DNA of 64,000 bases, taken from positions 62,001-126,000 of the forward strand of contig NZ_FTNU01000005.1 of assembly GCF_900156515.1 (NCBI RefSeq). The letters run 5' to 3'. This document shows positions 50,390-60,772 of the stretch, piece by piece. A program made the position numbers and the translations under genes. Source of the DNA: Moraxella cuniculi DSM 21768. GTDB taxonomy: Bacteria > Pseudomonadota > Gammaproteobacteria > Pseudomonadales > Moraxellaceae. The notes under the pieces are model-generated. The model searched no databases. It had not been told where the DNA came from and worked only from the letters and a program-made list of their open reading frames with translations. Numbering within the stretch: position 1 is the first letter of the stretch; each line of letters begins with the position of its first letter.

Positions 50390-51147
50390 AACACTGCCAC
50401 GCTTTGACCGTTTGGGTGGGTTAATAAAGTAAAATCTACCTCAAAAATATGTCGCAAAGCCGTCTGATTCATCGTTTCGTTCACACTTGCTTGGTGACAG
50501 ATTTTACCACGCTTTAAAGCGATAAATTCATCACAATATCGTGCTGCCAAATTGATATCATGGATAATCAGTACGATACCGATGTTTTGTTCTTTGGCTA
50601 ATTTTTGAATCAACTCAAGCACTTGTACTTGATAAACAATATCTAAGGGAGCTAAGGGCTCATCTAATAATAAAAACGGTGTTTGCTGAGCTATGCACAT
50701 AGCAAGCCAAACTCGCGTTTTTTGACCACCTGAAAGCATATCAACACTTTTATCCAAGAGCGTCCGACTGTCCGTTTGATCAATCGCCCAATCAACCATT
50801 TTCTTATCATGATCATTGGCTTTTTGTAGCCATTTTTGGTGCGGATGGCGACCAAGCATGACCAGTTCTCGAACACAAAATCCTTGAGCTTCCGGCAATT
50901 TTTGTGGCAGATAAGCGATATTTTGAGCAATTTGCTTGCGTGTGTATTTGCCAAGTGGCTGACTGTCTATGTATATCCGCCCAGAGGTTGGCAAAGTTTG
51001 TGCAGACAGTGCTTTAATCAAAGTTGATTTTCCTGAGCCATTATGCCCAATTAGTGCATAAACTTTACCACGCTCAATGCAAATATTGACATCATCAATC
51101 AGAGTTTTATTATCTCTGATAATACTAAGATTTTGAGTATACAGCAT
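50386..51147 (-). CDS. fhuC: Fe3+-siderophore ABC transporter ATPase FhuC
   Basis: This 253-residue ATPase shows Walker A GHNGSGKSTL, signature LSGGQKTRVWLAM and Walker B PFLLLDEPLAPLD, as in siderophore/haem importers of the FecE/FhuC group. It powers the FhuB permease. It is the first gene of the minus-strand fhuC-fhuD-fhuB set, overlaps fhuD by 4 bp, and is divergent from the TonB-dependent receptor gene. Confidence 0.94.
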   Translation of the reverse strand: MLYTQNLSIIRDNKTLIDDVNICIERGKVYALIGHNGSGKSTLIKALSAQTLPTSGRIYIDSQPLGKYTRKQIAQNIAYLPQKLPEAQGFCVRELVMLGRHPHQKWLQKANDHDKKMVDWAIDQTDSRTLLDKSVDMLSGGQKTRVWLAMCIAQQTPFLLLDEPLAPLDIVYQVQVLELIQKLAKEQNIGIVLIIHDINLAARYCDEFIALKRGKICHQASVNETMNQTALRHIFEVDFTLLTHPNGQSVAVL

Positions 51148-51255
51148 AATAATTTATGATGGCGACACGGTCAGATGGGCTAATTTTTATTTAATTTTAA
51201 TAAAATTGCTGGCAGGCTGGTTTTTAGAGTAATTTTATAAAAATAAAATAATAAT

Positions 51256-51284
51256 AGACGAAAAAATGATTATCAATTATAATA
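51256..51284 (+). promoter_or_regulatory. Promoter of the siderophore receptor gene
   Basis: A -35 TAGACG (51256-51261, 4 of 6) and a perfect -10 TATAAT (51279-51284) are spaced 17 bp apart. The spacer is occupied by a Fur-box-like sequence. The receptor ATG is about 160 bp downstream. Confidence 0.6.
51262..51276. promoter_or_regulatory. Candidate Fur box in the fhuC-receptor intergenic region
   Basis: On the minus strand TGATAAT-C-ATTTTTT contains the 11-base core TGATAATCATT of the classical 19-base Fur box. It lies inside the receptor promoter spacer and 115 bp upstream of fhuC, so it could repress both sides when iron is plentiful. Confidence 0.6.
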
Positions 51285-51442
51285 TCACACTCATAATGAC
51301 AAATCAATCGCTTTGTTTTTGATGTCGCTTTCCTTAATCACAACCTGATAAAAACAAATCATCATACTCGCCCCAAAAGCTCATATTGTTATGATTTTAT
51401 CATCATCTTGTGGTTTTTATTTCCATTTTTATTGGATTTTTT

Positions 51443-53617
51443 ATGCAAAAAACTCTGTTAAATACCGCAATCGGAGCCGTGCTATTTAGCACTTCTGCTC
51501 CAGTGCTGGCAAATACAACGCCTGACCAAAACATACCCTCTGTTACGCTTGCTACCGAAATAGTAGTGGTTAGTGCTGACGCTTCTAGTTCTGGTTTAAA
51601 GCCTGCTTACGCTGGTGGTCAAATCGCCAAAGGCAGTCGCGTGGGCATCCTAGGCAACAAAGACTACATGGATACGCCGTTTTCAACCACAGCCTACACA
51701 CAAAATTACATCAAAGACAAACAAGCCAACAGTGTTGGTGATGTACTCAAAAATGACCCAACCGTTACCGTCGCTCGTGGCTATGGTAATTTTCAAGAAG
51801 CCTACTTGATGCGTGGTTTTGTAACTTATTCTGACGACACCATGTACAATGGCTTGTATGGTATCTTGCCACGCCAATACACTTCAAGCGAAATGTTTGA
51901 ACGCATTGAGTTGCAACGCGGTGCATCTACAGCATTAAACGGCATCTCACCTGGCGGTGCAAACACAGGTGGCACCATTACTTTGCTGCCAAAACGAGCA
52001 AGCAATAACCCAAAACGCGAGGTGAGTGTCGCCTATCAAACCGATAGTCAAGTAAAAATCTCCACCGATATTGGTCGACGCTTTGGTGAAAACAACCAAT
52101 TTGGCGTGCGTACCAATGTCGCTGTTGCTAAGGGTGATGGTGTAGTCAAAAATGAAGAGAAAAAACTTGGCTTGGCGACCGTTGGCTTAGATTATCGCGG
52201 TAAAAACACTCGCTTATCAGCAGATGTCGGTTATCAAGATATTACCGATACTGCCAAAAGAAGCAGTGTTGATGTCAATCAAGCTGGCAAAATCCCAAAT
52301 CCTGTCGATGCCAATACCAACTGGAGTCAGCCGTGGACAAATACACGCTCCAAAGATCTGTTTGCCACCGTGCGAGCTGAACAAGATTTGAGTGAAAACA
52401 TGACCGCCTATGCCGCTTATGGTTTTCGCAACGGTAAAGAGTACAATGTGCTTGGCGGCGGCTTTTTATACATGAATGACAAAGCCAGCAATGACGGCAG
52501 TGCCTATTACACCAGTTTTGACAACAATCGTGAAGACAATGTGCAAACAGGCGAGTTAGGTTTAAAGGGGCGTTTTTATACTGGCAAGCTAAGCCATGAC
52601 TGGACAGTAGCTGCCAATACCTATCGCCATGACGAAAAAAATGCTACCGTTTGGGACTGGCAAAATCGTCAAGCCACCAATATCTACAACCCTGTTTTAA
52701 GCGAACAAAAACCACAGCTATCGACAAGCGTATGGCAAAGTGGCGATTTAAACAACCCAGCGAAAACCGCCAAAACCAAACTTGATAGCGTGGCAATCGC
52801 CAATACCGTCTCGGCATTAAACGGTAATCTACAGGCAACGCTAGGGGCTCGCTATCAACAAATCCAATCCGAAGATATCACTTGGCAAACGATGTATGAT
52901 GATAAAAAAATCTCACCAGTTGCTGCCATCAATTATCGTTTTGGCGATTGGTCTGTTTTTGCCAATTATAGTGAAAAACTCACCGCAGGCAAACAGGTGA
53001 AAATCGATCAACGCAGCCTAATGCTCAAACCTTATGTCTCTAAACAAAGTGAGGTTGGCATGAAATATGATGGTGGTAATATCGGTGCAACCTTTGCCAT
53101 CTTCAACATCAAAGAGCCAAGAGCTGCCTTGGCCAATGGCACGGTTGATACAGCTGGAAATAATGTCCATCAAGGCGTTGAGATCTTAGTCTTTGGTCGC
53201 CCTGCCGAAAACCTACGCTTGATATCCGGCATGACTTTACTTGATGCCAAACAAAAAAATACAAACGATATTTTTGATGGCAAGCAAGTCATTGGTACAG
53301 CACGCTTGCGTGCCACAGCAGGGGTGGAATATGAGGTTAAAGCGGTCGATGGCTTAAGCCTAACAGGTGATATCGCCTATACCGATTCACGCTATGCCAA
53401 TGCCGACAACAGCCTAAAAGTTGGTGATTACACTCTATTAAACCTAGGGGCAAGCTATCGCACAAACCTTGGCAATACAGACGTTACCCTGCGTGGTACA
53501 GTTGAAAATGCCACCAATAAAAAACACTGGGCATCAGTCGGTGGCTACCCTGGTCAAGGCTATTTGGTCGCTGGTGAACCACGCACTCTTAAACTGTCGG
53601 CAACTTTTGGTTTTTAA
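51443..53617 (+). CDS. TonB-dependent siderophore receptor
   Basis: This 724-residue outer-membrane receptor has a signal peptide (MQKTLLNTAIGAVLFS.. ending VLA) and a plug domain (about 60-200: DTPFSTTAYTQNYIKDKQ, ALNGISPGGANTGGTITLLPKRA). A 22-strand barrel runs to the C-terminal aromatic (ATFGF). The plug matches the siderophore-receptor group that includes FhuA- and FoxA-like hydroxamate receptors. ATG 51443 gives the signal peptide; the frame extends 11 codons further. The linked FhuBCD genes suggest a ferric hydroxamate; the exact ligand cannot be read from sequence. Confidence 0.93.
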   Translation: MQKTLLNTAIGAVLFSTSAPVLANTTPDQNIPSVTLATEIVVVSADASSSGLKPAYAGGQIAKGSRVGILGNKDYMDTPFSTTAYTQNYIKDKQANSVGDVLKNDPTVTVARGYGNFQEAYLMRGFVTYSDDTMYNGLYGILPRQYTSSEMFERIELQRGASTALNGISPGGANTGGTITLLPKRASNNPKREVSVAYQTDSQVKISTDIGRRFGENNQFGVRTNVAVAKGDGVVKNEEKKLGLATVGLDYRGKNTRLSADVGYQDITDTAKRSSVDVNQAGKIPNPVDANTNWSQPWTNTRSKDLFATVRAEQDLSENMTAYAAYGFRNGKEYNVLGGGFLYMNDKASNDGSAYYTSFDNNREDNVQTGELGLKGRFYTGKLSHDWTVAANTYRHDEKNATVWDWQNRQATNIYNPVLSEQKPQLSTSVWQSGDLNNPAKTAKTKLDSVAIANTVSALNGNLQATLGARYQQIQSEDITWQTMYDDKKISPVAAINYRFGDWSVFANYSEKLTAGKQVKIDQRSLMLKPYVSKQSEVGMKYDGGNIGATFAIFNIKEPRAALANGTVDTAGNNVHQGVEILVFGRPAENLRLISGMTLLDAKQKNTNDIFDGKQVIGTARLRATAGVEYEVKAVDGLSLTGDIAYTDSRYANADNSLKVGDYTLLNLGASYRTNLGNTDVTLRGTVENATNKKHWASVGGYPGQGYLVAGEPRTLKLSATFGF

Positions 53618-53639
53618 CCCAATACGCCTACCACAAAAG

Positions 53640-53670
53640 GAACTGGGCAATCTCCCAGTTCTTTTTCTTT
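53640..53670 (+). terminator. Terminator of the receptor gene
   Basis: GAACTGGG pairs with CCCAGTTC around a 6-nt loop, followed by a T-rich tail, 22 bp after the receptor stop and upstream of the ABC exporter start. Confidence 0.85.
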
Positions 53671-53697
53671 ATTTCCATCAAATTTAACTTGATACCA

Positions 53698-55311
53698 ATG
53701 ATAAAAACCACTTCTTTGACAAGCATTATTTTAACACACAACCGAAAACTGCTTGCCTTATCCGTACTGCTAAACCTATTGGCAGCAGCTGTCAGCATGG
53801 GGGTGATTGCTTTTATTAATACACGCCTACTTGGCAATACAGCATTGACCTGGCATAGTCTACCTATGTTTTTATTACTCATTATGGTTTTGCTTGGTAT
53901 GACTTTTTTATCACAATACACTCTAACTTACCTAGGGCATCAATTTGTGTATCAGATGCGGCGTGATTTGGTAGCTCAAATTTTAGGCACTTGTGCTGAG
54001 CAGCTGGAGCAGACAGGCAATAGTCGGATTTTAGCAAGTTTATCAAATGACATTCGCTCATTAAACATGGCATTTGTCCGCCTGCCAGAGCTGGTATATG
54101 GCGTGGTTTTTGTTTTATCTGCCAGCTTATATTTGGCGTCTTTATCATGGCAGCTGTTTATTATTATCACTGTATGGATTTTTTTGGTGGTTTTTGTTAG
54201 CCTTAAACTGGTTGATCGTGTGTATCATTTTTTGGGCAAACTTCGGCGTACTGACGATTTATTATACCAAGATTATCAAACCATGCTGACCGCCAGCCAT
54301 CAGCTTAAGCTTAATGACAAACGAGCCAATGCTGTTTTTGAGCAATTTGATCTGCATGCACAACAATTTCGCCAAACTATCATTCAAGCAGACACACATC
54401 ATCTATCGGCAATTAACTGGTCAAATATCATGATGTTTGCAGGTATTGGTGTTGTACTTGTCATTGCCAATGTATATCAGATCACCGATATACAAACCGC
54501 CACCACTTTCGCACTGACGATTTTGTTTTTACAGGCTCCGCTACTAAGTGCAGTTGGTGCTTATCCTGTGTACCAAGCTGCCAATGTGGCACTGACAAGC
54601 ATTCATCGACTAAAACTAAGCGATCTGCCCTTTAGCACCCATGCAAAACAAACAATCCACCACAACTGGCAGAAAATCCGCTTTGATGGTGTCAGCTATC
54701 GCTATGCTGATGGGGATTTTAGTATCCAAAACGCCAGTTTTTATTTGCAGCGTGGCGAAGTGGTATTTTTGGTGGGCGAAAACGGTTCTGGCAAATCCAC
54801 CCTTGCCAAAGTGCTTACTGGACTGTATCGTCCCACCACAGGACAAATCCGAGTGGATGATCAGGTCATCACAACAGATAATTTGCCAGCCTATCAGCAG
54901 CTATTCACCGCCATTTTTGGCGATTTTTATCTGTTTGATGAAATTTTTTGTGATGATAAAACAATCATTGACGAATGGCTTGATTTACTGCAAATGCAGC
55001 ACAAGCTACAAATTGATGGCAGCATCATCACAAACACCGAGCTGTCAGCAGGTCAAAAAAAGCGTGCAGCACTGTTATTGGCAGTCACCGATAACAAACC
55101 TGTGTTGTTGCTTGATGAATGGGCAGCAGACCAAGATCCGCACTATCGCCGTGTTTTTTATGAAAAAATCATCACACGCCTAAAACAGCTAGGCTTTACT
55201 CTCTTTGTCATCAGCCATGATGATCGCTATTTTAAATACGCCGATCGGATATTGAAAATGGATCAAGGCAAATTGATAGAAATGGATAAAGCAGCTGTTT
55301 TAACTGACTGA
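53698..55311 (+). CDS. PvdE/SyrD-type ABC exporter (cyclic peptide exporter family)
   Basis: This 537-residue half-transporter has six membrane helices (about 15-290) and an ATPase domain (about 330-537). Walker A is GENGSGKSTLAKVL, the signature is LSAGQKKRAALLL, and Walker B with its family extension is LLLDEWAADQDPHYRR. DEWAADQDP is characteristic of the cyclic-peptide export family including PvdE (pyoverdine), SyrD and YojI. No siderophore synthetase is in the window, so export of a self-made siderophore is not supported here; recycling, detoxification or uptake-linked roles are possible. ATG 53698; the longer frame starts at a TTG. Confidence 0.86.
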   Translation: MIKTTSLTSIILTHNRKLLALSVLLNLLAAAVSMGVIAFINTRLLGNTALTWHSLPMFLLLIMVLLGMTFLSQYTLTYLGHQFVYQMRRDLVAQILGTCAEQLEQTGNSRILASLSNDIRSLNMAFVRLPELVYGVVFVLSASLYLASLSWQLFIIITVWIFLVVFVSLKLVDRVYHFLGKLRRTDDLLYQDYQTMLTASHQLKLNDKRANAVFEQFDLHAQQFRQTIIQADTHHLSAINWSNIMMFAGIGVVLVIANVYQITDIQTATTFALTILFLQAPLLSAVGAYPVYQAANVALTSIHRLKLSDLPFSTHAKQTIHHNWQKIRFDGVSYRYADGDFSIQNASFYLQRGEVVFLVGENGSGKSTLAKVLTGLYRPTTGQIRVDDQVITTDNLPAYQQLFTAIFGDFYLFDEIFCDDKTIIDEWLDLLQMQHKLQIDGSIITNTELSAGQKKRAALLLAVTDNKPVLLLDEWAADQDPHYRRVFYEKIITRLKQLGFTLFVISHDDRYFKYADRILKMDQGKLIEMDKAAVLTD

Positions 55312-55325
55312 TTATCTGGCAAGAG

Positions 55326-55355
55326 CCACCCTGCTGTCAAAGCGAGGGTGGTTTT
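55326..55355. terminator. Hairpin between the ABC exporter and metH
   Basis: CCACCCT-GCT pairs with AGC-G-AGGGTGG (one bulge) and is followed by TTTTG on the plus strand. It is positioned to terminate the plus-strand unit and perhaps metH. Confidence 0.65.
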
Positions 55356-55383
55356 GTGATAAAATACACCAAGGCTACATGAT

Positions 55384-58300
55384 TTATAAATTCGGATTGA
55401 GCCATTTTTCGGCAGTTTTTATATCCCAACCCTTACGCCGTGCGTAATCCTCCAGCTGATCGCGGCTGATTTTGCCAACATTAAAATAAGTGCTGTCAGG
55501 GTGGCTATAATAAAAACCCGATACCGATGAAGGCGGCCACATGGCATAGCTTTCGGTAAGATAGGTGCCGATGGCATTGGTCGTATCAAGCCAGTCAAAC
55601 AGCTTGCCCTTTTCGGTATGCTCAGGACAAGCAGGATAGCCCGGAGCTGGACGGATGCCGATGTATTTTTCACGAATCAAATCTTCGTTGCTTAGGCTTT
55701 CTTGTGCTTGATAGCCCCAGTATTCTTTGCGAACCAGCTCGTGGAGTTTTTCGGCAAAACTCTCCGCAAAGCGATCACACACCGCCTGCACCATGATGGC
55801 GTTATAATCATCGCCTTTTGCCTTGTACTCATTTGCCAGCTCTTCGGCACCAAAGATAGATACCGTAAAACCGCCCAAATAATCATTACCCTCTGGTGAA
55901 ATAAAGTCAGCAAGACTGTAGTTGGGCTTGCCTGTTACCTTATCAGACTGCTGCCGCAAATGCTCAAAATGATACGCCTCATTGCCCTGCTCATCATATA
56001 CCGCAACTGTATCAGGGGCGATGCGGCGGGCTTTTTCAAGGCGGATAACTGCTTTGGCAACCACCAGTTTTTCTTTAATAAATCGTTCAATGGTCGCTTG
56101 GGCATTGGCAAATAGCTCTTTTGCCTCTTCGCCCACCACTTCGTCATCAAAAATCTTCGGATACTTGCCCACCAGACCCCATGAAATAAAAAACGGCGTC
56201 CAGTCAATATACGGCAGCAGCTCGCTAAGCGGATAATCCTCAAAGACAATCTGCCCCATCTTGGCTGGCACTGGCGGCGTATAACTCTGCCAATCAAAGG
56301 CAAAAGCCTCCTCAATTGACTGCTGATAGCTAAGTTTTGCCCCTTTGGGCTTGCGATTGGCAAGTCGCTCTCGCACTTCGGCATATTCGGCACGGATTTG
56401 GCTGACGAATTCCGCCTTTTTATCCTTGGATAATAAAGTTGTTGCCACGCCCACCGCACGGCTGGCATCTGAGGTATAGACAACAATGTCGTTTTGGTAA
56501 TTTGGCTCAATCTTTACCGCCGTGTGTGCCTTGGAAGTTGTCGCACCGCCAATCATCAAGGGCAAATGAAAGCCCTGCTCTTGCATTTGTTTGGCGACAT
56601 AGACCATCTCATCAAGACTTGGGGTAATCAGCCCTGACAGACCGATGATGTCAACATTTTCACGCTTGGCAGTTTCCAAAATCGTCTCGCACGGCACCAT
56701 CACGCCCAAATCAATGATTTCATAGCCATTACAGCCCAAAACTACGCCAACGATATTTTTGCCAATGTCATGCACATCGCCTTTTACTGTTGCCAGTAAC
56801 ATTTTGCCCTTGGATTCGCCTGCGACTTTTTCTGCTTCAATATATGGATTGAGCCAAGCCACTGCCTGTTTCATCACACGAGCAGATTTTACCACCTGTG
56901 GCAAAAACATCTTGCCCGCTCCGAACAAATCCCCCACCACATTCATGCCGTCCATCAGCGGCCCTTCGATGACATCGAGCGGACGAGGGTATTTTTGGCG
57001 AGCCTCTTCGGTATCTTCGTCAATATAAGTGGTAATGCCCTTCACCAAGGCGTATTCAATGCGTTTTTCCACCGATTCTTCACGCCACGACAGGTCGGCA
57101 CCGCCTGATTTGGCTTGGCTGCCTGAGTGATAATTTTCGGCAACTTCCAGAAGTTTTTCGGTGGCTTCATTATTTTCATTATTGCGGTTTAAGATAACAT
57201 CTTCGATGGCATCACGAGCAGCAGGGTCAATCTCATCATACAGCTCAAGCATGGCAGGATTGACAATGCCCATTGTCATGCCGTTATTGATGGCATGGTA
57301 CAAAAACACCGCATGGATTGCCTCGCGAATTGGGTTGCCACGGAAACTAAACGATACATTGGACACGCCCCCTGATACCATGGCATTGGGTAAATTTTTG
57401 GTAATCCAGCCCGTTGCATTGATAAAATCCACACCGTAGTTATTATGCTCCTCAATCCCTGTTGCCACCGCAAAGATATTTGGGTCAAAGATAATATCCT
57501 CGCTTGGAAAACCCACCTCATCAACCAAAATATCATAGCTGCGTTTACAAATTTCTATCTTGCGTGCTTCGGTGTCTGCCTGCCCCACCTCATCAAACGC
57601 CATGACAATCACCGCCGCCCCAAATCGCATACATAGGCGAGCTTTTTCAACAAACTCATCATAGCCTTCTTTGAGTGAAATTGAATTGACAATCGGTTTG
57701 CCTTGCGTGCATTTTAACCCTGACTCAATCACTTCCCATTTTGATGAGTCAATCATCAAAGGCACACGGCTAATATCAGGCTCCGAGGCAATCAGATTAA
57801 CAAAATGAATCATCGCCTGCTTGCTGTCAAGCATCGCCTCATCCATGTTAATATCAACAACCTGTGCCCCACCCTCTACTTGGTCTCTGGCGACATCGAG
57901 TGCTTCGGCGTATTCTTCGTTTTTAATAAGGCGTAAGAATTTTTTTGAACCTGTTACATTGGTACGCTCACCAACATTAACAAACAAGCTATCACGAGTG
58001 ATATTAAACGCCTCAAGCCCTGACAAGCGACAAGCTGGCTGATATGCTGGCAAATCACGAGGGGCAAAATCAGCAATCATCTCAACCATCGTGCGGATAT
58101 GTTCAGGCGTTGTACCGCAGCAGCCACCGATGATATTGACAATCCCTGAGCGTGCAAAATCTTGCACCATTGTCGCTGTCTCAATGGCTGTTTCGTCATA
58201 TTCACCAAATTCATTAGGCAAACCAGCATTGGGGTGAGCCGATACAAAAGTCTCGCAGACATCAGACAGTGCCTTGATATGCGGCTTGAGTGCATCTGCA

Positions 58301-59145
58301 CCCAATGCACAGTTAAAGCCTATCGAAATCGGCTTGGCGTGTCGCACCGAATTATAAAAAGCCTCTGCCGTCTGACCAGACAGCGTCCGCCCCGAAGCAT
58401 CGGTAATGGTGCCACTGATCATAATCGGCAACTCAAAACCAATCTGCTCAAACACCCCCGTTACCGCAAAAATCGCCGCCTTGGCATTGAGCGTATCAAA
58501 CACCGTCTCAATCAAAATAATATCAGCACCGCCTTCGATGAGTGCCAGCGTACTTTCGGTATAATTATCAACCAGCTCGTCAAAGCTGACATTACGAAAG
58601 GCAGGGTCATTGACATCAGGAGAGATGGAGCAAGTGCGAGAAGTCGGCCCGATAACCCCAGCGACAAAGCGAGGCTTGTTGGGAGTTTTAGCGTTGTATT
58701 CATCACAGGCTAGGCGTGCCAATCGTGCTGCTTCGCGGTTAATCTCATAGGTCAGAGGCTCCATGTGATAATCCGCCATTGAGATTTGCGTACCATTAAA
58801 GCTGTTGGTCTCAATGATATCCGCCCCAGCTTCCAGATAGCTTTTGTGAATGGCGGTAATGATATCAGGCTGAGTTAGCACCAATAAATCGTTATTTCCC
58901 TTGACATCGTTCGTAATATTGGCAAAACGCTCGCCACGGTAGTCGCTTTCAGTCAATTTATAATTTTGAATCTCCGTCCCCATTGCCCCATCAAGGAACA
59001 AGATTCGTTCAGCAAGTAGCTTGCTTAGGCGTGCCTTATTGCCAGCTTGTACATCACGATATACAAACTCACCCTGTGGCGTGCGGATAAAATTGTCAGG
59101 ATTGTGCGGTTTGTGGACGGTGTTATTATTACTTGCAACGCTCAT
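55384..59145 (-). CDS. metH: Cobalamin-dependent methionine synthase MetH
   Basis: This 1,253-residue enzyme transfers a methyl group from methyltetrahydrofolate to homocysteine via cobalamin. Modules in order are homocysteine-binding (about 30-355, zinc cysteines in [10 protein letters not shown] and [10 protein letters not shown]), folate-binding (about 385-650, [14 protein letters not shown]), the cobalamin cap and domain (about 680-925, with [18 protein letters not shown] containing the cobalt-ligand histidine) and the C-terminal reactivation domain (about 945-1253, [15 protein letters not shown]). The ATG at 59145 is chosen; the frame continues to a GTG. No cobalamin riboswitch is seen in the 212-bp upstream region. 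Confidence 0.97.
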   Translation of the reverse strand: MSVASNNNTVHKPHNPDNFIRTPQGEFVYRDVQAGNKARLSKLLAERILFLDGAMGTEIQNYKLTESDYRGERFANITNDVKGNNDLLVLTQPDIITAIHKSYLEAGADIIETNSFNGTQISMADYHMEPLTYEINREAARLARLACDEYNAKTPNKPRFVAGVIGPTSRTCSISPDVNDPAFRNVSFDELVDNYTESTLALIEGGADIILIETVFDTLNAKAAIFAVTGVFEQIGFELPIMISGTITDASGRTLSGQTAEAFYNSVRHAKPISIGFNCALGADALKPHIKALSDVCETFVSAHPNAGLPNEFGEYDETAIETATMVQDFARSGIVNIIGGCCGTTPEHIRTMVEMIADFAPRDLPAYQPACRLSGLEAFNITRDSLFVNVGERTNVTGSKKFLRLIKNEEYAEALDVARDQVEGGAQVVDINMDEAMLDSKQAMIHFVNLIASEPDISRVPLMIDSSKWEVIESGLKCTQGKPIVNSISLKEGYDEFVEKARLCMRFGAAVIVMAFDEVGQADTEARKIEICKRSYDILVDEVGFPSEDIIFDPNIFAVATGIEEHNNYGVDFINATGWITKNLPNAMVSGGVSNVSFSFRGNPIREAIHAVFLYHAINNGMTMGIVNPAMLELYDEIDPAARDAIEDVILNRNNENNEATEKLLEVAENYHSGSQAKSGGADLSWREESVEKRIEYALVKGITTYIDEDTEEARQKYPRPLDVIEGPLMDGMNVVGDLFGAGKMFLPQVVKSARVMKQAVAWLNPYIEAEKVAGESKGKMLLATVKGDVHDIGKNIVGVVLGCNGYEIIDLGVMVPCETILETAKRENVDIIGLSGLITPSLDEMVYVAKQMQEQGFHLPLMIGGATTSKAHTAVKIEPNYQNDIVVYTSDASRAVGVATTLLSKDKKAEFVSQIRAEYAEVRERLANRKPKGAKLSYQQSIEEAFAFDWQSYTPPVPAKMGQIVFEDYPLSELLPYIDWTPFFISWGLVGKYPKIFDDEVVGEEAKELFANAQATIERFIKEKLVVAKAVIRLEKARRIAPDTVAVYDEQGNEAYHFEHLRQQSDKVTGKPNYSLADFISPEGNDYLGGFTVSIFGAEELANEYKAKGDDYNAIMVQAVCDRFAESFAEKLHELVRKEYWGYQAQESLSNEDLIREKYIGIRPAPGYPACPEHTEKGKLFDWLDTTNAIGTYLTESYAMWPPSSVSGFYYSHPDSTYFNVGKISRDQLEDYARRKGWDIKTAEKWLNPNL

Positions 59146-59319
59146 ATCAAATCCAAATAAAATAAAATCCACTTATTATAACAGCTTTTGTGTATCAAAT
59201 AAGCCTTTTTGGCAAATTATCAAGCCAGCCATCATGGTGATAATCTATACGCCTTGTCGCATGGCAATGTAGCATGACTTGCTCGATAACAAACAAAGGT
59301 TGGGCAAAATCATCAATAA

Positions 59320-59328
59320 TGCTATACT
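59320..59328 (+). promoter_or_regulatory. Extended -10 promoter of truD
   Basis: TGC-TATACT lies 29 bp upstream of the truD start, with TTGGGC 14 bp upstream of its TG. Confidence 0.55.
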
Positions 59329-59357
59329 AAGCAAATTGTCATTTTGGTAAATCTACA

Positions 59358-60482
59358 ATGATGCAGCTACCCATACCCTACAGCCGCCCCATCAGCTCAG
59401 CACAGCTAAAAGTTGATGCAGCCGATTTCATCGTCCGAGAATTGCTTGAGATTGACCACAGTCAAAATGGCGAGCATTATTGGATTTATCTGAGCAAAAC
59501 CAATCTAAACACTGCCTATATCGCTCGCCTACTTTCACAATGGGCGGGCGTGCCGATTCGTGATATCGGGTATTCTGGGCTAAAAGACCGCCACGCCATC
59601 ACCTATCAATGGTTCAGCATTCGTCTGCCTCACAAGCAACTGCCAGAGGTTGGCTTTGAGCAATTTGCCAGCACCAAGCTTCATGATGGCGAAAGCGTGC
59701 AAATCATCGATGACAATTGGCATCATCGCAAACTCAATCGTGGTACGCACAAGCACAATCAGTTCAGCATTCGCCTAAGGCAACTACAAGGCGACAAAAC
59801 CGCCATTGATGAAGCCTTGGGCAAAATCGCCACTTGTGGCGTGCCGAATTACTTTGGTTTGCAGCGTTTTGGTCATCAAGGCAATAATTTGCCAAAAACC
59901 CAGCAGTTTTTTGATAAGTTGCTATCAAGCCCACACGCCTATCGCCCCAACAAAAAATTTGCCGAACGAGATGGATTGATGATTTCCACCGCTCGCAGTA
60001 TTTTGTTTAATGCCATGCTTGCCAGCCGTGTACAAGATGGCACATGGAATCAAGCCATCAAAGGCGATGTGCTTAACCTTGACGGCACAGGCTCAATCTT
60101 TGAGCAAGATGACACGCCAAGCGGCGATATCATCAGCCGCATACAATCGGCAGACATTCACCCCACTGCTCCGCTGTATGGTGTTGGAACGCCACGCCAT
60201 ACCGCTGATGCACAGCAAAAATATGCCGCCGTACTTGGACAAAGTGAACTGGAAATTTATCAACAAGGATTAATAAAAATACAATCAAAACTGAGCTATC
60301 GACCGCTAAGAATGATGGTGCGTGATTTGACTTGGTTGATACAGGGTGATGAATTGCAGCTGAACTTTATCCTGCCCAAAGGTAGCTTTGCCACCGTTGT
60401 GCTGGCAGCATTGGTGGTGGATTTGCAAGAGAATGCCGCCCATGAAGCAGACAATAAAAACACGGTCAGCGTCAATGCCTAA
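59358..60482 (+). CDS. truD: tRNA pseudouridine synthase D (position 13)
   Basis: TruD isomerises uridine 13 of tRNAs. The 374-residue protein has the catalytic aspartate in GYSGLKDRHAITYQWFS and the family motif PNYFGLQRFGHQGNN. The TRUD insertion and the C-terminal part are intact. The start is ATG 59358 or ATG 59361 (MMQL). It is a single gene divergent from metH. Its last codons overlap a hairpin that serves the convergent small gene. Confidence 0.95.
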   Translation: MMQLPIPYSRPISSAQLKVDAADFIVRELLEIDHSQNGEHYWIYLSKTNLNTAYIARLLSQWAGVPIRDIGYSGLKDRHAITYQWFSIRLPHKQLPEVGFEQFASTKLHDGESVQIIDDNWHHRKLNRGTHKHNQFSIRLRQLQGDKTAIDEALGKIATCGVPNYFGLQRFGHQGNNLPKTQQFFDKLLSSPHAYRPNKKFAERDGLMISTARSILFNAMLASRVQDGTWNQAIKGDVLNLDGTGSIFEQDDTPSGDIISRIQSADIHPTAPLYGVGTPRHTADAQQKYAAVLGQSELEIYQQGLIKIQSKLSYRPLRMMVRDLTWLIQGDELQLNFILPKGSFATVVLAALVVDLQENAAHEADNKNTVSVNA

Positions 60483-60488
60483 CCGTGT
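60460..60488 (-). terminator. Terminator of the ribbon-helix-helix gene
   Basis: ACACGGT pairs with ACCGTGT; on the minus strand the hairpin is followed by TTTTTATT. It overlaps the last codons of truD and lies 46 bp after the small gene. Confidence 0.7.
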
Positions 60489-60533
60489 CAAAGGTTACCC
60501 TGTGTAAGACTGGCTATCAAAAAGCCAAGTTGT

Positions 60534-60701
60534 TTATCTTTTAAACATATCCGCTTGGCGGTTTTTCTTGACATACTCAATCATACAATCACGAAGCAGC
60601 TGGCTGGCAGTGCGATTATTGTCTCGTGCCGCTTGCTTAAACTGCTCTACCAGATTTCTGTCCACACGCATATTAAAGGTGGTTTGCTCATTATGATTCA
60701 T
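60534..60701 (-). CDS. Small ribbon-helix-helix protein (orphan antitoxin or regulator)
   Basis: This 55-residue frame falls below a 60-residue cut-off. It reads TTFNMRVDRNLVEQF, then AARDNNRTASQLLRDCMIEYV, a typical ribbon-helix-helix fold of Arc/MetJ/ParD type, where the short strand (FNMRVD) contacts DNA and two helices follow. GGAG lies 7 bp before the ATG. It lies 121 bp downstream of purA and has its own terminator. No toxin gene overlaps or adjoins it, so it may be an orphan antitoxin or an autonomous repressor. Confidence 0.72.
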   Translation of the reverse strand: MNHNEQTTFNMRVDRNLVEQFKQAARDNNRTASQLLRDCMIEYVKKNRQADMFKR

Positions 60702-60772
60702 CAACTTCTCCAGTTGTTATCAATTCATCGGGCGATTTGGACAATATACCAAAGGCATATCCACCAAAATCA

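Noticed and set aside
59146-59357. Cobalamin riboswitch before metH
   Set aside because: No recognisable B12 box or long structured leader in the 212-bp gap.
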